This document shows, piece by piece, positions 1-10,893 of a stretch of 64,000 nt of DNA. The notes below the pieces were generated by a model. The model ran no database searches. It was not told where the DNA came from and was given only the letters and a program-made list of their open reading frames with translations. The position numbers and the translations under genes were made by a program. Source of the stretch: Deinococcus indicus (GTDB taxonomy: Bacteria > Deinococcota > Deinococci > Deinococcales > Deinococcaceae); assembly GCF_002198095.1 (NCBI RefSeq), contig NZ_NHMK01000025.1, positions 115,827 through 179,826 of the forward strand. The letters run 5' to 3'. Within the stretch, counting starts at the first letter, position 1; each line of letters begins with the position of its first letter.

Positions 1-97
1 CGGACTCCGATTGAAGGGGCTGTAAAGCCCGCTGGGTCCGAGCGGATGCGACTCGGAGAGCTGCCCCGCAGAGCAGGAGAGAAACGGCAGTCCGTAT
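1..97 (+). repeat. structured intergenic repeat, copy A (long variant, cut by window edge)
   Basis: This is the right-hand part of a dispersed element seen eight times in the window. It begins inside the left terminal repeat (CGGACTCCGATTGAA), carries the extra CTCGGAGAGCTGCCCCGCAG segment also found (inverted) in copy G at 45680-45837, and ends with the right terminal repeat GGCAGTCCGTAT at 86-97. It lacks the second hairpin seen in copies B, D, E, F and H. Confidence 0.85.
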
Positions 98-159
98 GAG
101 CAATGGTGCGGACAGGTTCATCCCTTCCGGGTAGACCAGCGATGAACACGCCGTTTTTG

Positions 160-195
160 CTCCTCCCCCTTGAGGGGGGAGGCTGGGAGGGGGTG
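160..195. repeat. short palindromic repeat, R family
   Basis: A perfect CTCCCCCTTGAGGGGGGAG-type palindrome followed by GGCTGGGAGGGGGT. Relatives lie at 25611-25702, 26893-26942, 35528-35590 and 48401-48508. It is intergenic, and nothing else is visible between 98 and 240. Confidence 0.6.
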
Positions 196-253
196 AGCAG
201 GAATGGCGTGACAGAAGACGTGTTCCATGCTTGTCCCCTCTAGCCTTTGAACA

Positions 254-790
254 GTGTCCGCACCATTGATGACCCGGACTCTGCTCACCATGCGTCTGCA
301 TCCGCCAGATGGGGGAGGGGTCGCCCCCGGCGGGCTGCGCCATTCGGGCAGTGGTGCGGGGGGGGCGGGGCGTGCCATGCTGCGTGGCATGAACGACATG
401 CCGACCAGCGTGGTGAACCCTTCGCCCCAGCAGGCGCTGCAGGCGTTCCTGACGCACTGGCAGGGTCAGGAGTACCGCGCCATGGCGCTCGCCATGCCCG
501 CGCGGGTGTTTCCGGGCGGGCGTCGCAGCGTGCGGCAGGTGCGCCGCACGTACCCCGGCAGCCTGCGTGAGTTCAGTATCCTCGCGGCGCGTGACACGGA
601 TCCGGCCGCCACGAACATCGACGTGCAGATGCTGTGGCGGCAGCGTGGCGGGCTGGAACTGGGGCGGGTGCGCTACCGCATGGTGTACGTGAACGAGCAC
701 GACCAGCCCATCGCCCGGCACCACGAGGGGGGCGTGTGGAAACCGTTCGCGACGTACGCCCTGCCCGTCCCCCGGCCCCTGAGGGCCTGA
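254..790 (+). CDS. conserved hypothetical protein, possibly NTF2-like
   Basis: I do not recognise this 178-residue protein with certainty. The GTG start at 254 is chosen because a TAGCCT box lies at 241-246 with a 7-nt gap, the leaderless pattern used by many genes here. The N-terminal 45 residues are low-complexity, so a start at the ATG near 388 (MNDMPTS) is also possible. The rest (SPQQALQAFLTHWQGQEY, then a beta-rich stretch ending in VWKPFATYALP) has the helix-then-sheet order of NTF2-like folds; that is inference only. The stop codon TGA overlaps the first base of repeat copy B. Confidence 0.55.
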   Translation: MSAPLMTRTLLTMRLHPPDGGGVAPGGLRHSGSGAGGAGRAMLRGMNDMPTSVVNPSPQQALQAFLTHWQGQEYRAMALAMPARVFPGGRRSVRQVRRTYPGSLREFSILAARDTDPAATNIDVQMLWRQRGGLELGRVRYRMVYVNEHDQPIARHHEGGVWKPFATYALPVPRPLRA

Positions 791-924
791 TACGGACTCC
801 GATTGAATGGGCTGCAAAGCCCATTCAATCCGAGCGCAGCGAGTGGGAGCAAGACGGGTTCCGGACGTGGAGCCAGCAATCCGGTGAAGTTCCGGATTGT
901 TGGCGAAACAAACGGAATCCGTAT
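790..924 (+). repeat. structured intergenic repeat, copy B (full, short variant)
   Basis: Outer inverted repeat ATACGGACTCCG / CGGAATCCGTAT (one mismatch). It encloses hairpin I (ATTGAATGGGCT/AGCCCATTCAAT, perfect 12-bp stem, loop GCAA) and hairpin II (GCCAGCAATCCGG/CCGGATTGTTGGC). The first base is the last base of the upstream gene's TGA stop. Confidence 0.92.
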
Positions 925-930
925 GAGCGG

Positions 931-977
931 ACGGCGCAGAGGGGACGGGTCTGCGCGGCCCGTCCCCTCTGCGCCGT
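931..977. terminator. perfect 19-bp hairpin downstream of the amylase gene
   Basis: ACGGCGCAGAGGGGACGGG at 931-949 is exactly complementary to 959-977, with a 9-nt loop. It lies 15 nt past the stop of the minus-strand amylase gene, so a transcription-terminating or 3'-end-protecting role is likely. There is no U tract on either side, so it is not a textbook intrinsic terminator. Confidence 0.6.
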
Positions 978-992
978 CATGCGCCCTGCTTA

Positions 993-2447
993 CTACTCGA
1001 CCCGGAAGGCGGCGGCGTCCCGCGCGGGGAGGCTCAGGTGCAGGTAGCCGCCGCTGACGCTGACGCGGGCGTCCTGCCCGGCGAACAGGGAAGGGGTGGC
1101 GGCCAGCGCCTTCCAGTTCACGCCCAGCGAGGCGAGTTTCAGGGAGTACGTGCGGCGTTCGCGGCCGCCGTGCCACGCGGCCAGGACGGTCTGGCCGTTC
1201 AGCTGGCGGGTGAACAGCAGCAGGTCGCCGCTCAGGCGGTCGGGGGTGGGCAGCAGCGTCTGCGCGCCGCGACTCAGGGCGGGGCTGGCCCGGCGGGCGG
1301 CGATGGCGGCGCGGGTGGCCTCGAAGACCTCGCGTTCCTCGGGCGTCCACTGGTCCTCGAAGCGCATGTCGCGGCGGTTCTCGGGGTCGGGACCGCCGCG
1401 CATGGCGATCTCGGTGCCCTGCCAGACGACGGGCACGCCGCGCAGCGTCATCAGGGCGCGCAGGCCGTAGCGGGTGCGGGCGCGGCCCTCGTCCTCGAAC
1501 AGGCTGCCCTGCGCGAACCGGGGCACGTCGTGGTTGTCGAGGAACAGCGCGACCTCGCCGGGGCGCGGCAGTTCGTTCTGGCGTTCCAGCACGGCCCGCA
1601 CCGCGCCGAGGCTCTGGCCGCCCATCACGCTGCGTTTCATGGCGTCCTGAAGGCTGAACAGGAACAGGCTGTCGAAGCCCGCCTTCTGCCAGTCGGCGAC
1701 GGTGCCGGTATCCGCGTCGAACCACTCGCCGAGCGTCCAGGTGCCCGCCTGCCGGTCGCTGTCCAGCAGGTCCCGCAGGAACGGCCCCTCGACGTGCTTG
1801 ATGGCGTCGTACCGGAAGGCGTTCACGCCCTGCTCGCGCCAGAAGTCCGCGTTGTCCAGCAGCAGCTCACGCACCTGCGGGTCGCTCTGCCGCAGGTCCG
1901 GCAGGCCCGCCAGGGCGCAGTCCACGTCCTTGTCCCTGCTGGCGTCGCACTGCGCCTGCGTGTTGAACCACGCCGGGCGGAGTTTCACGGCGGCCGCCTC
2001 GTACCCGTAATGGTTGATGACCTGATCGAGGACCACGCGCATCCCGGCCTTCTGCGCGCCGTCCACGAACGCCCGGAAGTCCGCCAGCGTCCCGAAGTGG
2101 GGGTCCACCGACCGGAAATCCGCCGGCCAGTACCCGTGGTACGGCGCGGTCCCGAACGAGTTCACGGTCTGCTGCGCGTACACCGGCGTCAGCCACACGG
2201 CGGTCGCGCCCAGCTTCTGGATGTACGGCAGTTTCTGCGTGAGGCCCACGAGGTCCCCGCCGTGCCACGCGCGCGGATCGGCGCGGTTCACCCCGGCGTT
2301 GTTGGCGGCGTTCCCGTCGAAGAAGCGGTCCGGCATGACCTGATAGATCACCTGCCCCTCGAACGAGGACAGGGGAAGGGCCGTCTGCGCGCCCGACCCG
2401 CCCGCCAGGGAGGTCAGCAGCGCGCCCAGCAGGGCGAGGTGTCGCAT
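993..2447 (-). CDS. secreted alpha-amylase family (GH13) protein
   Basis: This 484-residue protein has a signal peptide (MRHLALLGALLTSLAGGSGA, cleavage near AQT), then the GH13 barrel. Visible GH13 motifs are the region-I-like DQVINHYGY, the nucleophile loop NAFRYDAIKHV, the acid/base TLGEWFD and the transition-state Asp in FLDNHDVPRF. The family hydrolyses alpha-1,4-glucans; the signal peptide places it outside the cytoplasm, consistent with starch or maltodextrin use. The ATG at 2447 is chosen because TACCAT (2459-2454) lies 6 nt upstream, a leaderless-type promoter; upstream in-frame starts would put the signal peptide behind 38 non-conserved residues. Exact substrate (amylase versus cyclomaltodextrinase/pullulanase) is not resolved. 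Confidence 0.9.
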   Translation of the reverse strand: MRHLALLGALLTSLAGGSGAQTALPLSSFEGQVIYQVMPDRFFDGNAANNAGVNRADPRAWHGGDLVGLTQKLPYIQKLGATAVWLTPVYAQQTVNSFGTAPYHGYWPADFRSVDPHFGTLADFRAFVDGAQKAGMRVVLDQVINHYGYEAAAVKLRPAWFNTQAQCDASRDKDVDCALAGLPDLRQSDPQVRELLLDNADFWREQGVNAFRYDAIKHVEGPFLRDLLDSDRQAGTWTLGEWFDADTGTVADWQKAGFDSLFLFSLQDAMKRSVMGGQSLGAVRAVLERQNELPRPGEVALFLDNHDVPRFAQGSLFEDEGRARTRYGLRALMTLRGVPVVWQGTEIAMRGGPDPENRRDMRFEDQWTPEEREVFEATRAAIAARRASPALSRGAQTLLPTPDRLSGDLLLFTRQLNGQTVLAAWHGGRERRTYSLKLASLGVNWKALAATPSLFAGQDARVSVSGGYLHLSLPARDAAAFRVE

Positions 2448-2475
2448 GACTGCATGGTATCGCTTCCAGGGTAGG

Positions 2476-2510
2476 GGTTGATGGAGGATAGGTGATGGTT
2501 GATGGAGGAT
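2476..2510. repeat. 14-bp direct repeat
   Basis: GGTTGATGGAGGAT occurs at 2476-2489 and again at 2497-2510, between the amylase start and the end of ppc. The GGTTGATGG core also begins the inverted repeat at 56381. No function is evident. Confidence 0.5.
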
Positions 2511-2577
2511 GTCCCCCCGGTCCCACGCACGGGAAGGGGGAGAGGTCGCCCCCTCCCCCATAACCCGCCACGCAGCT

Positions 2578-5070
<2,493 letters not shown>

Positions 5071-5120
5071 GGGTTACCTCGGGAGAGTGGGTGGACGTGA
5101 CCCCACCCCGGCGGGGCCGG

Positions 5121-5909
5121 TCACGCCTCTTCCACGTAACGGTACCGTTCAACGCCCACCGCGCGCCCCGCCTCTATCTGGACAAAGACACCATTCAGCT
5201 CCGCCGGGCCGTCCGCCGCGCCGTACCGGTGCGGACGCTCCGTCACGAACCGCTCGATCGGACCGTGCGGATCGCTCCCGATGATCGACTCGTAAGGCCC
5301 CGTGAACCCCGCGTCCGCCTGGAACGCCGTGCCGCCCGGCAGGATCCGCGTGTCCGCCGTGGGCACGTGCGTGTGCGTGCCGATCACGGCCGCCACCCGC
5401 CCGTCCAGGTACCGCGCCATGCCCTGCTTCTCGCTGGTCGCCTCGGCATGGAAATCCACGAACACGCTGCCCAGATCGTCGCGTTCCAGCAGCGTGTCCA
5501 TCGCCCGGAACGGATTGTCCACCGCCTCCATGAACACCCGCCCCAGCAGGTTCACGACCGTCAGCCGCTCCGTGCCCTGCGCGGTCTTCACGTCGAAGCT
5601 GCGCCAGCCCACGCCCGGCGTACCCGGATCGCTGTAATTCAGGGGCCGCACGATCGGATACGTGCCCTCGTCCTGCATCAGCACGTACACGTCCTTGTGA
5701 TGCCACGCGTGATTCCCCAGCGTCATGCAGTGCGCCCCGGCCTTCAAGGCCCCGTCCGCCCCCTCACGGTGAAGGCCGAAACCCCCCGCCGCGTTCTCCA
5801 TGTTCACCACGATGAAATCCGCCCTGGAACGCAGGGACGGCAGGTGCGACCCCAGCACCCGCCGTCCCGCCGCCGCGAACACATCCCCCACAAACAACAA
5901 CCGGATCAT
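5121..5909 (-). CDS. YmdB-family metallophosphoesterase (TIGR00282 type)
   Basis: A 262-residue protein of the family that includes Bacillus YmdB and D. radiodurans DR1281, binuclear-metal phosphodiesterases active on 2',3'-cyclic nucleotides. Motifs include [13 protein letters not shown] (metal-binding Asp), [10 protein letters not shown] (Asn/Glu), [10 protein letters not shown] (GNH motif), [11 protein letters not shown] and the double-His [10 protein letters not shown]. All metal ligands appear intact and the length is typical. It has a leaderless-type start: TAGCCT at 5922-5917, 7 nt before ATG. Cellular target (RNA or cAMP turnover) is unproven here. Confidence 0.92.
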   Translation of the reverse strand: MIRLLFVGDVFAAAGRRVLGSHLPSLRSRADFIVVNMENAAGGFGLHREGADGALKAGAHCMTLGNHAWHHKDVYVLMQDEGTYPIVRPLNYSDPGTPGVGWRSFDVKTAQGTERLTVVNLLGRVFMEAVDNPFRAMDTLLERDDLGSVFVDFHAEATSEKQGMARYLDGRVAAVIGTHTHVPTADTRILPGGTAFQADAGFTGPYESIIGSDPHGPIERFVTERPHRYGAADGPAELNGVFVQIEAGRAVGVERYRYVEEA

Positions 5910-6016
5910 GACGCGCAGGCTACCGCGCTTTGCCGGTCATCCGGTCAGGGCCGCCCGGACTCCCGTAACGCCCCGGTAATGCGGGGGGCGCACGCTGCGG
6001 GCAGGAGGCGGTAACG

Positions 6017-6508
6017 ATGACGAGAATCCTGGTCACGACGGACGGCAGCGAGCTGGGTCACGGGGCGTTGGCGCACGCGCAGGCGCTGGCGGGGGCGGCG
6101 CACGCGGCGTTGACGGTGCTGTGCGTGCAGGCGGACCCGGCGGTGCTGGTGGGTGAGTTCGCGTACGTGCCGCCGGTGGATCCCGAGGCGTTCGCGGCGC
6201 AGGCCCAGGCGTTGCGGGCCGAGTTGCAGACGCTGGCGCCGGGGGCGCGCGTGCGGGTGGAGCCGGCGGCGGGCCGGACGTTGCTGCGGGCGATTCTGGA
6301 CGTGGTGCATGACGAGGACGCCGCGCTGATCGTCATGAGCACGCATGGGCGCAGCGGGCTGGGGCGGGCGCTGCTGGGCAGCGTGGCCGAGGCGGTCGCG
6401 CACCACGCGCCGGTGCCGGTGATGCTGGTCCGGGCGGGGCAGGTGCCGGCGGTGTGGGGGGTGACGGAACCGGACCGTCCGGCGGCGGCGCACACGCCCA
6501 CCGCGTAG
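6017..6508 (+). CDS. universal stress protein (UspA family)
   Basis: A 163-residue single-domain Usp. The N terminus ILVTTDGSELG gives the nucleotide-pocket Asp. The C-terminal STHGRSGLGRALLGSVAE fits the G-2X-G-9X-G(S/T) ATP-binding signature, so it is likely an ATP-binding type. It is leadered, with AGGAGGCGG just before ATG. It lies divergent from the YmdB-like gene. Usp proteins are usually induced by stress, but the sequence does not show a specific operator. Confidence 0.92.
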   Translation: MTRILVTTDGSELGHGALAHAQALAGAAHAALTVLCVQADPAVLVGEFAYVPPVDPEAFAAQAQALRAELQTLAPGARVRVEPAAGRTLLRAILDVVHDEDAALIVMSTHGRSGLGRALLGSVAEAVAHHAPVPVMLVRAGQVPAVWGVTEPDRPAAAHTPTA

Positions 6509-6585
6509 CGGGCCGGGAGGGGGCGGCACCCCCTCCGGTGTCAGCTCACCGTTGCCCGCGCGGGCGTTCGGTACACTGGCGCGTT

Positions 6586-9204
6586 ATGCCGCGTGTTCCC
6601 GTGAAACCTGAAGTGATGAGCCCCGTGGGCGGTGAGGCGCAGTTGCGTGCCGCCGTGGAGGCCGGCGCGGACGCCGTGTTCTTCGGCGTGAACCCGGCCC
6701 GTGATCAGGCGGGCCGCGCCGGCCGGGCCGACGGGGCGGGGTTTCACGCACGCGCCAAGGTGGGCTTCGAACTGGAGGCCCTGCCGGAGATCATGAGCGG
6801 CCTGCACGCGCGGGGGGTGCAGGGCTTCGTGACGTTCAACGTGCTGGTGTTCGACCGGGAGTTGCGGCAGGCCGAGCGGCAGCTGATCGCGCTGGCCGAG
6901 GCGGGCGTGGACGCACTGATCGTGCAGGATCACGGCGTGGCGCGCCTGGCGCACGAGATCTGCCCGGACCTGCCCATTCACGGCAGCACCCAGATGAGCA
7001 TCACGTCCGCCGAGGGGGCCGAACTCGCGCGGCGCTTCGGGGCGAGCCGCGTGGTGCTGGGCCGCGAACTGAGCCTGCGGGACATCGAACGCATTGCGGG
7101 GCAGACGGACATCGAACTGGAGACCTTCGTGCACGGGGCGCTGTGTGTCAGTTACTCGGGGCAGTGTTTCTCCAGTGAAGCCTGGGGTGGGCGCAGCGCG
7201 AACCGTGGGCAGTGCGCGCAGGCCTGCCGCCTGCCGTACGACCTGTTCGTGGACGGCGTGCAGCGCGACCTGGGCGACGCCCGTTACCTGCTGTCGCCCG
7301 GCGACCTGTACGCGCTGCATCAGGTGCCCGAGCTGGTGCGGATCGGCGTGGACTGCCTGAAGATCGAGGGCCGCTACAAGGACGCCGAGTTCGTCGCCCT
7401 GACGACCGCCGCGTACCGCAAGGCCGTGGATGAAGCCTGGGCGGGCCTGCCGCTGAGCGTCACCCGGCAGGAGGAGCAGGACCTGGAACAGGTGTACTCG
7501 CGCGGGCTGGCGCCGCACTTCATGGCGGGCACGAACCACCAGACGGTCGTGCGGGGCCGCGCGCCCAGGCACCGGGGCGTGCGCGTGGGCACCGTGCGCG
7601 GCGTGACCGAGCGCGGCGTGCTGGTCGAACTGAGCGAACCCCTGAAACCCGGCGACGGACTGGTGTTCGACCCGGCCAACTGGCGCGCCCCCGAGGGCCG
7701 CGAGGAGGGCGGGTTCCTGTACGGCCTGTGGCAGGACGGCCGGCAGCTGGACGACGCGGCGCTGGCCCGCGTCCGGGCGGGCGGCGTGTACGAACTGCGC
7801 TTCGGGCGCGGCGCCGTCGATGGCCGCCGCGTGCGCGAGGGCGACCCGGTCTGGCGCACCCAGGACCCCACCCTGGCGGCTCGCGTGAAACCGCTCGTCG
7901 AGGCGGCCGACCCGGTGTACACCCGCCCGGTCACGGCGCACTTCATGGGGCACGTGGGCTTCCCGCCCGCCCTGACCCTGACCGACGGGCAGGGCCACAG
8001 CGTCACCGCGACCCTGCCCGACCCGCTGGGCGAGGCCCGCAACCGCGCGCTGGACGAGGCGGGTCTGCGCGAGCAGCTGGGCAAGCTGGGCGGCACGCCG
8101 TTCCACCTGCAGGACCTGACCACCGACCTGCGCGGCGCGGGGTTCCTGCCGGTCAGCGCCCTGAACGCCCTGCGCCGCGACGCGACCGCGCAACTGACCG
8201 CCCTGCGCGCCCAGGCGCCCGAGCGCCGCACGGCGCCCCGCCTGGACGGCACCCTGGCCGCCCTGCCCCGCGCGGACCGCGCCCCGGCCCCCGCCGCCCC
8301 GAGACTGCACGTGCTGGTCCGCACGCCCGAACAGCTGGACGCCGCGCTGGAGGCCCGCCCGGACTCGGTCACGCTGGACTACCTGGAACTGTACGGCCTG
8401 AAACCCAGCGTGGAGCGCGTGCGGGCCGCCGGGCTGCCCGTGCGGGTCGCCAGCCCCCGCATCCTGAAACCCACCGAGCAGAACCTCCAGAAGTTCCTGC
8501 AATCCCTGAACGCCGGCATCCTGGTCCGTAGCGGCGGCCTGCTTGAGGGCCTGCAGGAGCAGCGTGGACAGGAATCGGGCGGGCAGGAATCGGGCGGGGC
8601 GGAACTGACCGGGGATTTCAGCCTGAACGCCGCGAACGTCCTGACCACCCGCGCCCTGCTGGACCTGGGCCTGACCCGCCTGACGCCCACCCACGACCTG
8701 AACGCGCAGCAGATCACGGAACTCGCCGGACTGGTCGGCGGCGACCATCTGGAAGTCATCGCGTACGGGCACCTGCCGGTCTTCCACACCGAACACTGCG
8801 TGTTCTGCCGCTTCCTGAGCAGCGGCACCGACTACACCAACTGCGGGCACCCCTGCGAGACGCACCGGGTCGCCCTGCGCGACGAACGCGGCCACACCCA
8901 CCCGGTCATGGCGGACGTCGGCTGCCGCAACACCGTGTTCGAGGGCCGCCCGCAGGTGGCCGCGCCGCACCTGGGCGCGTGGCTGCGCGCCGGGATCCGC
9001 GACCTGCGCCTGGAATTCGTTCATGAGACGCCGCAGCAGGTCACGGGCGTCATCGCGGCGCACCGCGCCTTCCTGGCCGGTGACCTGTCGGCCGCCGACC
9101 TGCAGGTCACCCTGGACGACCTGTCCGCCGGGTCCGGCGTGACCGAGGGCAGCCTGTTCGTCCCGCACGACTTCGGCACCCTGGACGCCCTGCCGGTGCT
9201 GTGA
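6586..9204 (+). CDS. U32 peptidase-family protein (RlhA/YegQ-like)
   Basis: An 872-residue cytoplasmic protein. The first ~350 residues are a U32 domain with the family signature ETFVHGALCVSYSGQCFSS and further cysteines (GQCAQACRLPYD). A collagenase-like middle domain follows, and the C-terminal part has another Cys set (HTEHCVFCRFL, NCGHPCETHR). E. coli RlhA of this family hydroxylates 23S rRNA C2501, and other members act in tRNA hydroxylation; proteolysis is no longer the favoured role. The conserved Cys pattern would allow an Fe-S cluster, which is inference. Start at 6586 is supported by TACACT at 6572-6577 (8 nt upstream); the longer frame back to 6454 overlaps usp and is discarded. 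Confidence 0.85.
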   Translation: MPRVPVKPEVMSPVGGEAQLRAAVEAGADAVFFGVNPARDQAGRAGRADGAGFHARAKVGFELEALPEIMSGLHARGVQGFVTFNVLVFDRELRQAERQLIALAEAGVDALIVQDHGVARLAHEICPDLPIHGSTQMSITSAEGAELARRFGASRVVLGRELSLRDIERIAGQTDIELETFVHGALCVSYSGQCFSSEAWGGRSANRGQCAQACRLPYDLFVDGVQRDLGDARYLLSPGDLYALHQVPELVRIGVDCLKIEGRYKDAEFVALTTAAYRKAVDEAWAGLPLSVTRQEEQDLEQVYSRGLAPHFMAGTNHQTVVRGRAPRHRGVRVGTVRGVTERGVLVELSEPLKPGDGLVFDPANWRAPEGREEGGFLYGLWQDGRQLDDAALARVRAGGVYELRFGRGAVDGRRVREGDPVWRTQDPTLAARVKPLVEAADPVYTRPVTAHFMGHVGFPPALTLTDGQGHSVTATLPDPLGEARNRALDEAGLREQLGKLGGTPFHLQDLTTDLRGAGFLPVSALNALRRDATAQLTALRAQAPERRTAPRLDGTLAALPRADRAPAPAAPRLHVLVRTPEQLDAALEARPDSVTLDYLELYGLKPSVERVRAAGLPVRVASPRILKPTEQNLQKFLQSLNAGILVRSGGLLEGLQEQRGQESGGQESGGAELTGDFSLNAANVLTTRALLDLGLTRLTPTHDLNAQQITELAGLVGGDHLEVIAYGHLPVFHTEHCVFCRFLSSGTDYTNCGHPCETHRVALRDERGHTHPVMADVGCRNTVFEGRPQVAAPHLGAWLRAGIRDLRLEFVHETPQQVTGVIAAHRAFLAGDLSAADLQVTLDDLSAGSGVTEGSLFVPHDFGTLDALPVL

Positions 9205-9508
9205 TCCGGTCGCTGTCGTCCGGGCAGGGCGGCTGGGGGTAGAACGCCTTCCCGGTTGCCCACGAGGCAGACAGGGTCCGTCGCACCCCCTCGCCCCGCC
9301 CGGATGGAGGGGCCTTCGCAGTGCGTTCAATCGAGCCGTCTGACGTGAATCTGACGGTCCGCGACGCTTCAGAAACGGTGAATGCCGGGCGGAAACGGCG
9401 CGGGCAGCGGCGCAGAGCGAATCCAGTGCTCCCACAGGCGCGGGTGGAGGGGGAGGACTTCTCACCTCGGATCTCATCTGCGCTGCGGGCAGTTCTGTAC
9501 GCTGGGTC
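9205..9508. other. 304-bp intergenic region
   Basis: No convincing gene is seen. It contains a TACGCT box at 9498-9503, 5 nt before the next ATG. A 63-codon open frame (9321-9512) has no recognisable features and overlaps the next start. Confidence 0.5.
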
Positions 9509-10030
9509 ATGACCCGACAGGCGCATCCGGTGAAGGTGGAGAGACACGACGTGGCCGCACGTTGCCATTACACCAACACGGGAGCGCGCCCCGTCCACAC
9601 CTACCGCGAAACGCCCTTCGGCCTGTTCGTGGCCCGCGAGTTCCACGCTCACCCGCGCGTACGACACTGGCAGGCGCACCTGATCCCGGCGCTGAATCTG
9701 GTCGTGTGCCGCTACGACTTTCACGGGCGGCGCGAACACGACTACTACCTGGACGTGGCGGACATCACCCGGCACGGGGACGTGTGGCAGGTGCGGGACC
9801 TGTACCTGGACCTGATCGTCCACGACGGCCTGATGGCCGAGATCGCCGACACGGACGAACTGCTCGCTGCGCGCAAGGCCGGCTACCTGACCGAGGCCGA
9901 GATGCACCGCGCCGTCGCCATCGCGCACGCGGCGCTGTCCGGGCTGGGCCGCGCCCGGTACGTGCTGCCCGACTGGCTGGCCCGCCGCGACCTGCACCTG
10001 CACTGGTGCGACGCGGCCGCCCTCGCCTGA
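9509..10030 (+). CDS. DUF402 domain protein (nucleoside tri/diphosphatase-like)
   Basis: A 173-residue protein with the DUF402 layout: a beta-strand core RYDFHGRREHDYYLDVAD, then DLYLDLIVHDGL, an acidic IADTDELLAARKAGYL segment and a C-terminal helix. Characterised members (Ntdp) hydrolyse nucleoside tri- and diphosphates with a metal ion. The acidic residues that would bind the metal are present. It starts leaderless (TACGCT, 5-nt gap). Its TGA stop shares its last base with repeat copy C. Confidence 0.8.
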   Translation: MTRQAHPVKVERHDVAARCHYTNTGARPVHTYRETPFGLFVAREFHAHPRVRHWQAHLIPALNLVVCRYDFHGRREHDYYLDVADITRHGDVWQVRDLYLDLIVHDGLMAEIADTDELLAARKAGYLTEAEMHRAVAIAHAALSGLGRARYVLPDWLARRDLHLHWCDAAALA

Positions 10031-10070
10031 TACGGACTCCGATTGAAGGGGCTGTGCAGCCCGTCCCATC
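10030..10070 (+). repeat. structured intergenic repeat, copy C (truncated)
   Basis: Only the left end survives: ATACGGACTCCGATTGAA, the GGGGCTGTGCAGCCC hairpin-I top, then divergence at CCCATCCGGGAGG. It overlaps the preceding TGA by one base. The break lies just before the next gene's promoter box. Confidence 0.8.
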
Positions 10071-10092
10071 CGGGAGGTGTATCTTCCGGGGC

Positions 10093-10821
10093 ATGGCCAC
10101 CGACCGCCCCGCCCTGTCCGAAGCCCAGGCGCGGCTGGCCGCCACGGTGCCCGCCGCCCTCCGGCGCATCCGGGAGACGCCCGGCGTGCTGGGCGTGCTG
10201 TGGTGCGGCAGCGCCGCGCGCGGCGAGGGAACCGCGCACAGCGACCTGGACTTCCATGTGCTGGTCGATGGCGACCGGCGCTGGCGTGCCAACTACGTCG
10301 TGGACGGCATGCCGGTCGAGGCATTTCACAACCCGGTCCGCAAGGTCCGCGCGATGTTCGCCGCCGGGCAGGGGGATACCATCACCATGTTCGCCGAGGG
10401 CCGCGTCCTGCTGCCGCACCCGGAACTGGACGCCCTGACCGCCGAGGCCCGCGCCCTGCACGCCGCCGGTCCTGCCCGGCGCTCCCTGACGGGCCAGGAC
10501 CGCTTCCGGCTGATCGAGGAGGTCATGGACGCCCGCGCCCTGGCCGACGCGGGCGACCCGCTGCACGTCCTGCTGGCGTGCCGCGCGGCGGAATTGGCCC
10601 TGGACGGTCTGTTCGGCGTGCGTGGCTGGTGGCGGGTCAAGCCCCAGCGCTGGCTGCCCACGTTGCAGGCACGCGACCCGGACGCTGCCCGCGACTTCCA
10701 CGCCCTCCTGACCGCGACGGACGCCCGCGCGCGGCAGGCGGCGCTGGAGGCACTGGCCGTCCGCGTGACCGGCGACCTGACGTACCAGGAGGGCGGCAGC
10801 GAACCGGTCAGCGTGCCCTGA
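10093..10821 (+). CDS. nucleotidyltransferase-fold protein
   Basis: A 242-residue protein with the polymerase-beta-type signature WCGSAARGEGTAHSDLDFHV (G-S...D-x-D), so two of the three catalytic carboxylates are visible. The C-terminal half is helical, like the substrate-binding domain of aminoglycoside or streptomycin adenylyltransferase-like proteins. It may adenylylate a small molecule or act as the NTase of a toxin-antitoxin pair, but no HEPN partner gene is adjacent. The start is supported by TATCTT at 10080-10085 with a 7-nt gap. Confidence 0.75.
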   Translation: MATDRPALSEAQARLAATVPAALRRIRETPGVLGVLWCGSAARGEGTAHSDLDFHVLVDGDRRWRANYVVDGMPVEAFHNPVRKVRAMFAAGQGDTITMFAEGRVLLPHPELDALTAEARALHAAGPARRSLTGQDRFRLIEEVMDARALADAGDPLHVLLACRAAELALDGLFGVRGWWRVKPQRWLPTLQARDPDAARDFHALLTATDARARQAALEALAVRVTGDLTYQEGGSEPVSVP

Positions 10822-10893
10822 GCTGCTGATTCTGAACGCCCTTGAGCTTCGCCTCAGCCGGGGTGGGGGGAGGGCCGTCAGACTGCCCCTCAG

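Noticed and set aside
6454..6585. N-terminal extension of the U32 protein by 44 codons.
   Set aside because: It overlaps the end of usp in another frame, is not family-like, and a TACACT box lies just before the ATG at 6586.
9321..9512. A 63-codon open frame between the U32 and DUF402 genes.
   Set aside because: No start signal or recognisable features, and it overlaps the supported start of the next gene.
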